The translations under genes and the position numbers were made by a program. The notes under the pieces were generated by a model, which saw only the letters and a program-made list of their open reading frames with translations, was not told the origin of the DNA and did no database searches. This document shows, one piece after another, positions 1 through 9,021 of a stretch of DNA of 40,637 nucleotides. This DNA comes from Amycolatopsis coloradensis (GTDB lineage: Bacteria > Actinomycetota > Actinomycetes > Mycobacteriales > Pseudonocardiaceae): assembly GCF_037997115.1 (NCBI RefSeq), contig NZ_CP150484.1:1064989-1105625 (forward strand), given 5' to 3'. The first letter of the stretch is position 1. Every line of letters begins with the position of its first letter.

Positions 1-2
1 TG

Positions 3-32
3 CGCAAGCAGACGCAGAAGCAAGAGGTGTGA
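3..32 (+). CDS. possible 3' tail of a gene truncated by the window edge
   Basis: A short open frame enters from the left edge and ends RKQTQKQEV at a TGA at 30-32. A charged lysine/glutamine-rich tail would suit the C-terminus of a protein, and the next gene on the other strand converges on it, ending at 78. Nine codons are too few to identify anything, and the frame could be chance. Confidence 0.2.
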   Translation, partial: RKQTQKQEV

Positions 33-77
33 GGAAGATGCGCGTACTGGCCGCGATGAGCGGGGCGGGAAACCGTG

Positions 78-1058
78 TCACCCCACCGCGATCGACTGGA
101 ACGTCACCGGGATCCGCGGCGGTCCGGTCCCGTCGCCCGGCCCCTTCTCGTCGTCCACCCCGCCGCGCGCGACCTTGTCCAGGGTCTGGAGTCCGGCGTC
201 CGAGATGCTCCCGAACACGGTGTACTCCGGCGGCAGTTCCGCTTCACCGAAGACCATGAAGAACTGGCTGCCGCCCGAGTTCGGCGCCTGCTTCTTCGCC
301 ATGGCGAGGATGCCCCGCCCGTACCTGAGTCCGGAGAAGACCTCGTCCGGAACGGTGTATCCCGGCCCGCCCATTCCGGAGCCTTCCGGGTCGCCGCACT
401 GGAGCATCTGCAGTCCCGTGGTACCGAGCCGGTGACATGAGGTGCCGTCGAAGTAACCCTGCTGCGCCAGCGAGAGGAAGCTCGCCACGGTGCACGGCGC
501 GAGCCCGCGGTCCAGCGTCAGCCCGACTTCGCCCGCCGTCGTCTTGAGGGTGACGGCCATCGTGCCGGACGCCGGGGTCGGGCCCGCCGCGGGCGGGTTC
601 ACCTTCTTCGGCACGGGACCGGAGGAATCCGCCGGGAACGCGCAGTCCGTCGGATCCGCCAGCGGTGTGCTGCGCTGCGGCACCGGAACCCTGCTCGAAG
701 GGATGTTCACCGGACTCTGCGTCGCCGTGTCCTCGGAGCTCGACGTCGGAGCCGACGAGGACGACGACGCGGCCGTGCTCTTGTCCTTCGCGTCCGGCAG
801 GAAGAACCCCGGCGCCACGAAGCCGGTGATCGCCACGACGGCGACGATCACGACGAGTCCCAGCGCACCCAGGCCTACCCAGAGCGCCGTCTTGTTCGAC
901 GACGACGGCGGCGGCTGTTGCGGCGCGCCGTACCAGCCTTGCTGCTGGTACGGCTGCTGCGGATAGGGCTGCTGATACTGCTGGGGATGCTGCCCCTGCG
1001 GTGCCCCGGGGTCGGGCGCCTGGCCTTCGGGCTCGCCCGGCTGCGGTGGCTGGGACAT
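78..1058 (-). CDS. membrane-anchored cyclophilin-type peptidyl-prolyl isomerase
   Basis: A 326-residue protein predicted to catalyse cis-trans isomerisation of prolyl bonds outside the membrane. Residues 1-55 are rich in Pro, Gln and Tyr. A hydrophobic helix follows at about 58-87, then a Ser/Thr-rich linker, and a cyclophilin domain covers about 165-326. Cyclophilin hallmarks are CHRL (catalytic Arg), LQCGDPEGSGMGGPGY and SGGSQFFM. The ATG at 1058 is preceded by AGGAG at 7-nt spacing; an in-frame GTG at 1094 would add 12 residues without a better ribosome site. The Pro/Gln-rich cytoplasmic tail and single helix are common in actinobacterial anchored proteins. The gene stands alone 60 nt downstream of a glycosidase gene. 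The family call is firm; the substrate is unknown. Confidence 0.9.
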   Translation of the reverse strand: MSQPPQPGEPEGQAPDPGAPQGQHPQQYQQPYPQQPYQQQGWYGAPQQPPPSSSNKTALWVGLGALGLVVIVAVVAITGFVAPGFFLPDAKDKSTAASSSSSAPTSSSEDTATQSPVNIPSSRVPVPQRSTPLADPTDCAFPADSSGPVPKKVNPPAAGPTPASGTMAVTLKTTAGEVGLTLDRGLAPCTVASFLSLAQQGYFDGTSCHRLGTTGLQMLQCGDPEGSGMGGPGYTVPDEVFSGLRYGRGILAMAKKQAPNSGGSQFFMVFGEAELPPEYTVFGSISDAGLQTLDKVARGGVDDEKGPGDGTGPPRIPVTFQSIAVG

Positions 1059-1118
1059 CTGTGCTCCTGTCGTCCGGAAGAAGTACAGGAACACTCTCGC
1101 GTATCGCCGCTCACGACG

Positions 1119-3410
1119 TCACGGCATCCCCCATGCCGCGCTGTTCCCGTTCGCCGGGACGGGCCGGATCTCGAGGTCGGGCTGGTCGCCCGCGCGATGC
1201 ACGACGGCCTCCTCCCCACGCCGCAGGTCGAGGTGGACGTCGCCGTTCGGCAGCCGCCGCCAGCGTTTCGGCCGCCCCCACCGGTCGCGGACGGTCAGCT
1301 CCCCGTCCATGTCCGTCCGCAGCACGCACGGCACCCCCGCCTCGCTCGTGACCTTGACCCAGCGTGTCTTCCCGGCCTGCCGGGAGGCACTGAGCAGGAA
1401 CGCGCCCTCCGTGCGGAAATCGCGCAACGCGGCGTCCGCCCATGCGGCGGGCACGGCCGGGAACAGCCGGATCACCCCGCCCCAGCTCTGCACGAGCATG
1501 TCGTGCAGCGACTGCGCGGCCGAAAGTGGCGTCTCGATCACCGGACCGGATTCCTTGTACATCGAGTTCGGCTGGATATAACGCCGCTGCAGCTCACCGA
1601 GGTAGAACGCCGCCTTGTCGCCGCGCAGCATCTGCGCCGACATCGACGCGGCGCCGGTGAACGTGTAGCCCTGCAACGCGCCTTCGAAGCCCACCCAGTG
1701 GTCGAGCGAGGTCTCGATGATCCGCCGGTGCTCCGGCCGCTCCCAGGTGATCTCGTACAACGGGTAGATCTGCAGCAGATGCGAGTAGTGCCGGTGCGAT
1801 TTCGCGAACGGCACACCCGCGCCGATCATGTAACCGTTGGCGTCGGCCGGATACGGGACCAGCGTGGCCAGCACTTCCCGCCACCGTCCCGCGAGCGGGT
1901 CGTCGACGCGCAGTTCCGCCGCCGACTCCAGCAGGATCTTGCAGCCCCAGCGGATCAGCGCGAGGTCGTAGTTGCAGTCCGGCGCGTTCACGCCGTACTC
2001 CGGGGAGAACGTCGCCGGCAGATGCAGTTTCCCGTCCGGCCCCGGTGCCAGGAAATGAAGGTAGTAGTTGATCGCCTTGCGCAGCAGCGGGAACAGCGTG
2101 TCGCGCAAAAGGCGCCGGTCCATCGTGTGCCGATAGGACAGCCAGACGTTGTGCAGCGCCCAGGTGAGATTGCCGACCTCCGGAGTCGGCGTCTCCTTAC
2201 CCGGGATGCCCACCGGGAACCCGGCGTTCGTACCGACCGCGCCGTTGAGCAGGGTCATGTCGGTCGTGCGCGGGATGCCCGCAGAATCGTGTTGGTAGGG
2301 CTCGGCGACCTGGCTCGTCAGGTTCGCCCGGAACTTGCCGAGCGCGTGGCTCACGGCGTCCAGTTCGAGGTGATTGGCCCCGTGGATGAGCCAGTACTCG
2401 AGCTGGACGTTCAGGTTCCACCAGGTCGCGGGCCACGGGGTCGGCTCCAGCCACGGTCCGCAGGTCGCCATCACCGGCGCTTCGCGGCGCGCGGCGGAGG
2501 CGATCTTGTACAGCTGGATCCAGTAGAAGCTCTGGAGCCGGGTGTCCGGAACGGACAGGAAACCGTGCCGATAGTAGTCGTGCCACCAGCGACGATGTCC
2601 GGCCGTCAACGCGGAGAACGGCTCTGCCCGGCGGACCGTCTTCAACGCCTCTCGCGCGGCCGTCCGCGTCGGGAACGACCATGCCACGGACGCGTACAGC
2701 GTCCGCTTCGATCCGCGGGTGACCTCGCGCCACGCCGTGACGTGCTCCCCGCCGGACAGCAGGGTCTGCACGGAAAGCCTGGTGTCACCGCTACTTTCCA
2801 GGCTCGCGGGCGGGTTGGCGACATACCCGGCGGGCGGCGGCTTACCGAACTTCGGATCCGTTCTGGGGCTCACCGCCTCGGCCGGGTGGAAGACCCACTC
2901 GAAGCCGCGCTCCCCCTCGGACGGCTCGATCTCGACGGCCAGCAGCGACTGTCCGGTGTGGACGATCGCGCGCAGCGCGAGACTGCCCGCGACAGTGGTG
3001 ATCGTGCCCCTGAGTTCGGCGTTCCAAAGGTCCATCCGCCAGTCGATCCCGGTGATGGCGCCGACCGGTTCGAGGGTGAAGTACCCGATCGGCAGCCGCG
3101 CGAGCCCGAACAGGGAGCCGAACTCCGGCCGGTGATCCTGCACCTCGCTGTGCTGGACGGTGAAGCGGACGGCGTTGCGGTCCGGTTCGGCGTAGCTGCC
3201 CGAGCCGAGGAAACCGTTGCCCAAAAAGGGACCTTCGTACCAGGTCTTCGGCATACGGCGCCAGATCAGGTCGGCCGTGCCGAGGAAGCCGGGCCAGTCG
3301 AGGCCGCCGAGCGCGAAGTCGTTCTCCACCGCCGACACCGGCGGCGCGAATCCGGCCGCCGCCACGCCCGCCAGCGCTCCGCCGAGCACCGTCCTGCGAG
3401 TGATGTCCAT
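1119..3410 (-). CDS. Tat-exported GH95-like glycoside hydrolase (second of a tandem pair)
   Basis: A 763-residue predicted secreted glycosidase. The N-terminus has a twin-arginine signal (TRRTVLGG, hydrophobic run, cleavage near VSA at about 27). The layout fits GH95 (alpha-L-fucosidase/galactosidase family): an N-terminal beta-rich part, then a helical barrel with WWNLNVQLEYW at about 330-340. The paired Asn residues N332 and N334 match the Asn pair GH95 uses to activate water. SPEYG (E471) fits the general acid region, and SHRHYSHLLQIYP at about 538 is a typical barrel motif. The ATG at 3410 lies 2 nt after the upstream paralogue's stop, so the two are probably co-transcribed. An in-frame ATG 5 codons upstream would place a Met-Gly-Gly lead before the signal. 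The GH95 assignment comes from motifs only; the sugar specificity is unknown. Confidence 0.78.
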   Translation of the reverse strand: MDITRRTVLGGALAGVAAAGFAPPVSAVENDFALGGLDWPGFLGTADLIWRRMPKTWYEGPFLGNGFLGSGSYAEPDRNAVRFTVQHSEVQDHRPEFGSLFGLARLPIGYFTLEPVGAITGIDWRMDLWNAELRGTITTVAGSLALRAIVHTGQSLLAVEIEPSEGERGFEWVFHPAEAVSPRTDPKFGKPPPAGYVANPPASLESSGDTRLSVQTLLSGGEHVTAWREVTRGSKRTLYASVAWSFPTRTAAREALKTVRRAEPFSALTAGHRRWWHDYYRHGFLSVPDTRLQSFYWIQLYKIASAARREAPVMATCGPWLEPTPWPATWWNLNVQLEYWLIHGANHLELDAVSHALGKFRANLTSQVAEPYQHDSAGIPRTTDMTLLNGAVGTNAGFPVGIPGKETPTPEVGNLTWALHNVWLSYRHTMDRRLLRDTLFPLLRKAINYYLHFLAPGPDGKLHLPATFSPEYGVNAPDCNYDLALIRWGCKILLESAAELRVDDPLAGRWREVLATLVPYPADANGYMIGAGVPFAKSHRHYSHLLQIYPLYEITWERPEHRRIIETSLDHWVGFEGALQGYTFTGAASMSAQMLRGDKAAFYLGELQRRYIQPNSMYKESGPVIETPLSAAQSLHDMLVQSWGGVIRLFPAVPAAWADAALRDFRTEGAFLLSASRQAGKTRWVKVTSEAGVPCVLRTDMDGELTVRDRWGRPKRWRRLPNGDVHLDLRRGEEAVVHRAGDQPDLEIRPVPANGNSAAWGMP

Positions 3411-3412
3411 CT

Positions 3413-5692
3413 TCAGACCCCCCATGCCGGAGTTCCACGGTCGCCGGGTACGTCGCGGGGCTCCAGCGCCGGACGCGTGCCGCGTCGCGTGACGACGGCC
3501 GTCCCCTCGCGGCCGAGCGGGATCGAGATCGTGCCGGGGCCCGCGTGCCGCCAAGGAAGCCGCCGTCCGCGCCCGTCACGCACCTCGATGTCCCCGGGGA
3601 TGCCGTGCCGCAGCGTGAGCGGCTCGCCCGCCTCACTGTGGACGCGGATCCATTCGGTCGCGCCGTTCGCGCGGGAAGCGTCCACGAGGAAGGCCCCCTC
3701 CGCGCGCAAGCTCTCGAAGGACGCGTCCGGCCACGTCGACGAGACCGACGGGAAGACCTTGAGCACACCGTGATCGCCCTGCAGCAGCATGTCCACTATG
3801 GACTGCGCGGCGGTGATGGGACTTTCGATCGCGAGGTTCGCGCCCTCGCGGTACATCGTGTTCGGCGTCAGCTGCGTGTTGGCCACGACGGTCCCGTCGA
3901 GGAAGATCTTCAGATAACGCAGGGCTTCCTCCGGCGCGTCCATCACGGAGCTCATCGACGACGCCGCCGCGAAACTGTAGCCGTGCCATTTCGCCTGCGC
4001 GCTGGACCAGTGCGCGAAGGTGCGGCGCATGATGTCCCGGTCGCCGGGACGGTCCCAGAGTTTCTCCCGCAGCGGATAGAGCCAGAGAAGATGCGAGAAG
4101 TGCCGATGAGAGTCGGCCAGCGGGACACCATCACCGATCAGCACGCCCTGGACGGGATCCTGGTGGTACGGCACCAGCTTCTCGCCGATCTCCCGCCACG
4201 CCGGCACCCGCGGGTCGTCGATCCGCAGCTTGGCCGCCGATTCGACGAGGGTGCGCGCGGCCCAGCGGATCAACGACAGGTCATAGGTGCAGTCGGCCGC
4301 GTCGGCGTACTCGGGTGACCTCGTCATCGGAAGGTGCAAGGCGCCGTCCGGGCCGATGGCGAGGAAGTGGCGGTAGTAGTTGAGCGCCTTGGCCAGCGTC
4401 GGATACAGCACGTCGCGCAGGACACCGACATCCATGCTGTGCCGGTACGCGAGCCAGACATTGTGCAGGCCCCAGATCAGGTTGCCGGTCTGGTCGTTCT
4501 TGGTGGTGGGGCCCGGGATCCCGACCGCGCGGGTGCCGCCGGGCCGCAGCCGCCAGTCCCCCGGATGCGAAAGGGCGTACGTGTCGCCGTCCCGGTAGGC
4601 GGGAGGGACCGAGAGTTCGAGGTTGGCGTGATCGTGGCGGAAGGTCGCGGTGACGGCGTCGAGTTCGGGATGGTTGCTGCTGTTGACGATCGGATACGTG
4701 ACCTGCACGTTGAGGTTCCACCACACCGCCGTCCAGCTGTTGCCGACCTCCGGGAACCACGGCCCCCATTCGGCGACGACCGGCCCGTCCGCACGGGTGG
4801 CGCAGGCGGTCTTGTACAGCTGGATCCAGTAGAATCGCTGGACACGTTTGTCCGGAACGGACACGAAACTGCGCCGATAGAAGGCGTTCCACCAGCGCCG
4901 ATGGCCGGTGACGAGACCGTCCGGGTGCACCGCCGACGCTCGATCGACCCTCCTGATCGCCTCGGCGGTGTGGGTCGGCTCGGGGAACGCGTACGCGACC
5001 GTCGCCACCAGGAGCCGTCGCGTGCCGATCTTCCGCTCACGCCACGCCGTCGTGTACCCGCCGCCCGCGTGGAGCGGCTGTTCGCAGTACCGGACCTCGC
5101 CCGCGCCGGCGAGCTTCGGATCGGGATTGGCCGTGTACTCGGGCGGTTTGCGGATCGTCCTGGTCGTCGCCGATTCGAGCGGCGTGAACCCCCATTCCGC
5201 GGACGCCTCCCCGGTGAGCGAGACGAGGAGGAGGTCCTGGTCGTTGTGGACCAGCGCGGAGAACCGCACCGAACCCTGGGTGGTGGTGATCGTGCCGCCG
5301 AGTTCGGCGTTGTACAGGTCCAGGTGCCAGTCCACCGCCGTGATCGCGCCCTCGAAGGTGAGGGTGAGACAGCCGATCGGGAGCCGCGAGTACCCGATGC
5401 CCGCTTCCCACTGCCCGCGCTGGTCCTGGACCTGGGAATGGCCGAGCATCACCTTGAGGACGTTCGGCTGCGCGCCCGCGTAGAACTGCACGCCGAGGAA
5501 GCCGTTGGCGAGGAACGGGCCCTCCTGCCAGTTCTTCGGCATCCGCTTCCAGAGCATGCGCGCGTCGTCGACGATCCGGCGATGGACGTCCTGCCCGGCG
5601 AGCGCCGGCGGAGCCCCCTGAGCCCAAAGGCCACCGAGCGCGGCTGCCCCCGCCGCGACCCTCAGCATCGATCGCCTGGACAGCTCGGCCAT
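3413..5692 (-). CDS. Tat-exported GH95-like glycoside hydrolase (first of a tandem pair)
   Basis: A 759-residue paralogue of the next gene, colinear along its whole length. The twin-arginine signal is SRRSMLR with a cleavage site near ALA at about 32. Shared blocks include RMPKNWQEGPFLANGFLG near the mature N-terminus, FYWIQLYK, WWNLNVQVTYP (the Asn-x-Asn pair), LPMTRSPEY and SHRHFSHLLWLYPL. These match the catalytic architecture of GH95 enzymes. The ATG at 5692 has GGAGG 7 nt upstream. It leads a two-gene unit driven from the 5693-5827 intergenic region, which holds a palindromic putative operator. No transporter or cytosolic sugar gene is adjacent, so the released sugar must be used elsewhere. 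A tandem pair with diverged loops may act on related but different glycans. Confidence 0.78.
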   Translation of the reverse strand: MAELSRRSMLRVAAGAAALGGLWAQGAPPALAGQDVHRRIVDDARMLWKRMPKNWQEGPFLANGFLGVQFYAGAQPNVLKVMLGHSQVQDQRGQWEAGIGYSRLPIGCLTLTFEGAITAVDWHLDLYNAELGGTITTTQGSVRFSALVHNDQDLLLVSLTGEASAEWGFTPLESATTRTIRKPPEYTANPDPKLAGAGEVRYCEQPLHAGGGYTTAWRERKIGTRRLLVATVAYAFPEPTHTAEAIRRVDRASAVHPDGLVTGHRRWWNAFYRRSFVSVPDKRVQRFYWIQLYKTACATRADGPVVAEWGPWFPEVGNSWTAVWWNLNVQVTYPIVNSSNHPELDAVTATFRHDHANLELSVPPAYRDGDTYALSHPGDWRLRPGGTRAVGIPGPTTKNDQTGNLIWGLHNVWLAYRHSMDVGVLRDVLYPTLAKALNYYRHFLAIGPDGALHLPMTRSPEYADAADCTYDLSLIRWAARTLVESAAKLRIDDPRVPAWREIGEKLVPYHQDPVQGVLIGDGVPLADSHRHFSHLLWLYPLREKLWDRPGDRDIMRRTFAHWSSAQAKWHGYSFAAASSMSSVMDAPEEALRYLKIFLDGTVVANTQLTPNTMYREGANLAIESPITAAQSIVDMLLQGDHGVLKVFPSVSSTWPDASFESLRAEGAFLVDASRANGATEWIRVHSEAGEPLTLRHGIPGDIEVRDGRGRRLPWRHAGPGTISIPLGREGTAVVTRRGTRPALEPRDVPGDRGTPAWGV

Positions 5693-5798
5693 GGGGCGCC
5701 TCCAGATTCATACTACGTTTACCGCAGATCAAGTCCTGGCGACCGGCATGTTTCCAGAAATAGTCGGGCTTTGGCCACCCCCTTCACTCGCGCAGAGG

Positions 5799-5826
5799 TA
5801 CATACATCCGATGTCTTATCGGACAA
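5799..5826 (-). promoter_or_regulatory. putative promoter with embedded operator for the GH95-like pair
   Basis: Reading the minus strand, TTGTCC (5821-5826) and TATGTA (5799-5804) are spaced by 16 nt and resemble -35 and -10 boxes. Between and over them lies the palindrome ACATCCGATGT (5804-5814; 5-bp arms, 1-nt centre). A second inverted repeat, TCCGAT-N5-ATCGGA, overlaps it (5807-5823). A repressor bound here would block the promoter; GntR/FadR- or LacI-type regulators use sites of this form. The regulator is not identifiable from the window. Confidence 0.45.
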
Positions 5827-5827
5827 T

Positions 5828-6499
5828 TCATCTGCCGCTGAGTAAATTCGCGCGCAGCGCCCTGACCGCCGCGTCGGACACGCCACGTTGCCGCGCCCAG
5901 CCCGCGAATCCGCCGAAGTCGTCTTCGACGGTGCCCAGCAAGGCGTTGATCGTGCCCTCGGTGCACCGGAACAGTTCCTCCGGCAACCCGCGTGACCGGA
6001 ACCGCGCGATCACCCTGGGCAGGCTGTACGCGCTGCGCAGGTAGTCGAGGACGATCATCTCCCGCGGCGCCCCGGCGAGGCCGAGCGCGAGGGCGGTGAC
6101 GATCCCGGTCCGGTCCTTGCCCGACGCGCAGTGCACCACGACGGGCCGGGACAGCAGGACCGCCAGGATCTCGACGGCGACCATGAGGTTGTCGTCACGC
6201 CGGAGATGGTCGGCGTAAATCTCCTCCAGTGCGGTCGATCGTCCTCTTTGGACGGCTTGGAGGGGCACGTTCACGTAGTGGGCGCCGGGCAGCTCCGCAC
6301 GGCCCTCGCTGACGGTCTCGGCGCTGGAGCGAAGATCGAGGACTCCTTCGACACCGAACCGCCCGAGCAGGAGCTCCTTGTCGGTCGAGGTCAGCGCCTG
6401 CAAGGTGTCGCTGCGGAACAGCCTCCCCCGCCGGACCGGCCCACCGCCGGCGTCGCGGAAGTTGAACGCGCCGGTGAGCGCGTAAGCCACCGCCGTCAC
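5828..6499 (-). CDS. tyrosine/dual-specificity protein phosphatase family protein
   Basis: A 223-residue cytosolic phosphatase. The active-site loop is HCASGKDRTG (Cys124, Arg130), the HCX5R signature of tyrosine phosphatases in the IphP/lipid-phosphatase-like group whose loop contains GKDRT. The N-terminus FNFRDAGG and RSDTLQALT are typical of that group. No signal peptide or membrane helix is seen. The GTG start at 6499 overlaps the upstream stop by 4 nt (GTGA), with GAGGAG just upstream, so it is translationally coupled to the phosphotransferase-like gene. The Lys and Asp in the loop would also permit phosphoinositide or small-molecule substrates. Coupling to a phosphate-transferring enzyme suggests opposing or sequential reactions, which is inference. 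Confidence 0.85.
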   Translation of the reverse strand: MTAVAYALTGAFNFRDAGGGPVRRGRLFRSDTLQALTSTDKELLLGRFGVEGVLDLRSSAETVSEGRAELPGAHYVNVPLQAVQRGRSTALEEIYADHLRRDDNLMVAVEILAVLLSRPVVVHCASGKDRTGIVTALALGLAGAPREMIVLDYLRSAYSLPRVIARFRSRGLPEELFRCTEGTINALLGTVEDDFGGFAGWARQRGVSDAAVRALRANLLSGR

Positions 6500-9021
6500 C
6501 GTGACTCCTCGCCGAACCTGATGGTCCCCGCCGAACCGTCGACAGTGATCACCTGCCCGGTGGTGATCACCGCGGTCGCACCGGGAACGCCGACCACGGC
6601 CGGGATCCCGTGCTCCCTGGCCACGGTGGTGCCGTGCGAGATCATCCCACCCGTTTCGGTCACCAGCGCGGCCGCCGTCAGGAACAGCGGCGTCCACCCG
6701 GGGTCCGTCGTCGCGGCGACCAGGATCTCGCCCGGCTCGATCCACGCCCCGTCGGGATCGTGGATCACCCGCGCCCGGCCCGTCACCACCCCGGCCGCCG
6801 CGGCCAGTCCGGTGAGACCGCCGCCCGGATCGGATTCGAGGGCGGGCACGGTACCGTCGGAAAGCACGACCGACGGCACCCTCGACCTGCGGGATTCCCG
6901 CTCCCAGAGCTGCCGCCGCCGCGCCACCGTCGCCCGGAAATCCTTGCCGCCCAAGGCTTCCCTGACTTCGGCGAGGTCGAGGAACATCACGTCGCCTGCC
7001 CGTTCCAGCCACTCCGACCGGACGATCTCCTCGCCGACAAGGAGCAGCTGCGTCCGGAGTGCGGCGAAACCGCGCATGAGGCAGAACTTCGGGAACTCGC
7101 GCAACCCCCGCAGCCGCCTCGACCTGTGGAGCAGAAAGCGCGCGAGTACCGCCCGGTGCAGCTTGGTCGCTGGGAGACGACGGGTGAGTTCGACGATCCG
7201 CGCTTCGGCCGTCGCCGCCGCGTGGGCGAACCGGGTTTCCGCGTCCTGCTCCTCACCTTCCGCGCGAAGCAGATTCGACAGCATCGCGAAAACCGGCTCG
7301 GGATCATCCGTCCAGCGGGGGACGCCGAAGTCGATCTCCGAGGTGGCGCGGCAGCCGTATTCCGTCAGGAACGCGGTGACACCTTGCTGGATCACCTCCG
7401 GCAGCGTCCCGGCGAGCTGTTTGACGGCGAGCTCGTCGGGCGCGGTCTCCAGCAAGAGCCGGAAGGCCTCCTCGTCGCGTCGGATCGCCTTCCCCACGCG
7501 CCACAGCGCCAGATCCATCTCGGTGGTCGGATTGTGCGGGACCCCCCGGAAGACGGCGGCCACCTCGGACTCGTCCACGTGGCCGCGCAGGAGCCGCACG
7601 GCCAGCTGCCCGCCGGTCGCACCGGCGGTGTTGGCGTCGCGAGGGAGATTCGCCTCGATCCGGCAAACGTCACGCCGGACCGATTCCACAAAGGACAAAC
7701 GTTCTTCCGCGGTCGCCTCGGCCGGCCCCGAGAAGTCCGCGATCCGCCGTTCGGCGTCGCGGACGACCTTGGCACGGGCCTGATCCGGCCACAGCCACGC
7801 GAGGACCATCCGTTCCCAGCGGCGGCGCGGGTTCTTCGGCGGGACATCGTGGCCAGGAGGCACCGACGGGAACCGGCGAGCACGACCGAGTTGCTCGACG
7901 ATCCGACCCGATGGCGCCGCGAGGCTGTCGGCGAACGCGGCCATCTTCGGCCGCTTCGCCGGACTCCGCACGCCGTCGGTGATGTCCCAGTACAGCCACC
8001 CGTCCACATCGGTGATCTCGTCGGAGAAGCCGAGCGCGGTCATGTACCCCGCCATTCCCCGCTGACGCTCCCGGATCATGGCCGCGCCCATCGGCGTGAA
8101 GGGACGGCTGATCCCTTGGTAGACGTTGACCGACCAGTACGCGCGCAGTTCCCCCTCGCTCTCCGGTACTGGGAACAGGGTGGTGATGTGCCGTGACTGG
8201 GTCAGCCACAGTTCACCCTCGCCATCGAACGCCCACTCGACGTCCTGCGGCGCGCCGAAATGCTTCTCCAGCCTTCCGCCGACCGCCGCGAGCGCACCCA
8301 GTCGCGACGGCGTCAGGCAGCCGTCGCCCGGCCCCTCGATGATTTCGCCCTCGACGCCCAGGCGGTAGTGGTCCGGAGTCACCGCGCCGGACACGACCGC
8401 TTCGCCCAGCCCGGGGGCGGCGTCGACGATGACTTCGGATCGGTTGCCGGACACCGGATTCGCCGTGTACAGCACCCCGGCGCATTCGGCGTCGACCAGC
8501 CGCTGCACGATCACCGCGATGGCGGGAGCGCGATCGGTGTCGTGCGCCGCACGGTATCTCGCCGCCCGGTCCGACCACAGCGACGCCCAGCAACGGCGCA
8601 CCGCGGCGAGCACCTCTCCGGCGCCCTGTATGCCGAGAAAAGTGTCGTACTGGCCCGCGAAACTGGCGTCCGGCAGATCCTCGGCGGTCGACGAAGACCG
8701 CACCGCGACCGGCCCGTCCCGCGAAACCCTTTCGTACGCCTCGACGATCGCGGTTTCGAGCCGTTCCGGGATCGGCACGGTCAGCACATGGGCCCGCAAC
8801 CGGTCCGCGATCCGTAACTCGTCGTCAGGCGGCGCTGTGGCCAGCTCGCTGAGCAATCGCGGCCCTTCGCCTTCGGCCAGCACCTGCCGGTACGCGGCGG
8901 TCGTGACGCAGAAACCCTCCGGCACGGGGAATCCCGCCGAAATCATCTCCGCGAGGTTCGCCGCCTTGCCACCGACGAGGTCACGCGGGCGGTCTCTCGC
9001 TTCAGCGAGCTCGAGAATCAC
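6496..9021 (-). CDS. PEP-synthase/rifampicin-phosphotransferase-like enzyme
   Basis: An 841-residue protein with the three-part layout of rifampicin phosphotransferases and related PEP-utilising enzymes. The N-terminal ATP-binding domain covers about 1-290 (LVGGKAANLAEM, then VAVRSSSTAEDLPDASFAGQ). A long helical middle at about 300-740 contains DFGVPRW. The C-terminal swivelling domain has TGGMISHGTTVAREHGIP with the phospho-carrier His at about 796. There is no C-terminal PEP-binding TIM barrel, so it is not a full PEP synthase or pyruvate phosphate dikinase. By family it would take phosphate from ATP via His to an acceptor. The GTG start at 9021 has GGAGG at 7 nt and overlaps the upstream stop (GTGA). 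Rifamycin is a possible but unproven acceptor; the middle region, which sets the acceptor, cannot be judged by eye. Confidence 0.82.
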   Translation of the reverse strand: MILELAEARDRPRDLVGGKAANLAEMISAGFPVPEGFCVTTAAYRQVLAEGEGPRLLSELATAPPDDELRIADRLRAHVLTVPIPERLETAIVEAYERVSRDGPVAVRSSSTAEDLPDASFAGQYDTFLGIQGAGEVLAAVRRCWASLWSDRAARYRAAHDTDRAPAIAVIVQRLVDAECAGVLYTANPVSGNRSEVIVDAAPGLGEAVVSGAVTPDHYRLGVEGEIIEGPGDGCLTPSRLGALAAVGGRLEKHFGAPQDVEWAFDGEGELWLTQSRHITTLFPVPESEGELRAYWSVNVYQGISRPFTPMGAAMIRERQRGMAGYMTALGFSDEITDVDGWLYWDITDGVRSPAKRPKMAAFADSLAAPSGRIVEQLGRARRFPSVPPGHDVPPKNPRRRWERMVLAWLWPDQARAKVVRDAERRIADFSGPAEATAEERLSFVESVRRDVCRIEANLPRDANTAGATGGQLAVRLLRGHVDESEVAAVFRGVPHNPTTEMDLALWRVGKAIRRDEEAFRLLLETAPDELAVKQLAGTLPEVIQQGVTAFLTEYGCRATSEIDFGVPRWTDDPEPVFAMLSNLLRAEGEEQDAETRFAHAAATAEARIVELTRRLPATKLHRAVLARFLLHRSRRLRGLREFPKFCLMRGFAALRTQLLLVGEEIVRSEWLERAGDVMFLDLAEVREALGGKDFRATVARRRQLWERESRRSRVPSVVLSDGTVPALESDPGGGLTGLAAAAGVVTGRARVIHDPDGAWIEPGEILVAATTDPGWTPLFLTAAALVTETGGMISHGTTVAREHGIPAVVGVPGATAVITTGQVITVDGSAGTIRFGEESR

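Noticed and set aside
918..3773. 951-codon open frame on the plus strand opposite the GH gene
   Set aside because: It is an antisense frame kept open by high GC content; its translation is Arg/Pro-rich with no domain, while the opposite strand encodes a clear glycosidase.
6496..9021. calling the gene rph (rifampicin resistance) outright
   Set aside because: The domain plan fits, but the acceptor-binding middle cannot be verified by eye and related enzymes of unknown substrate exist.
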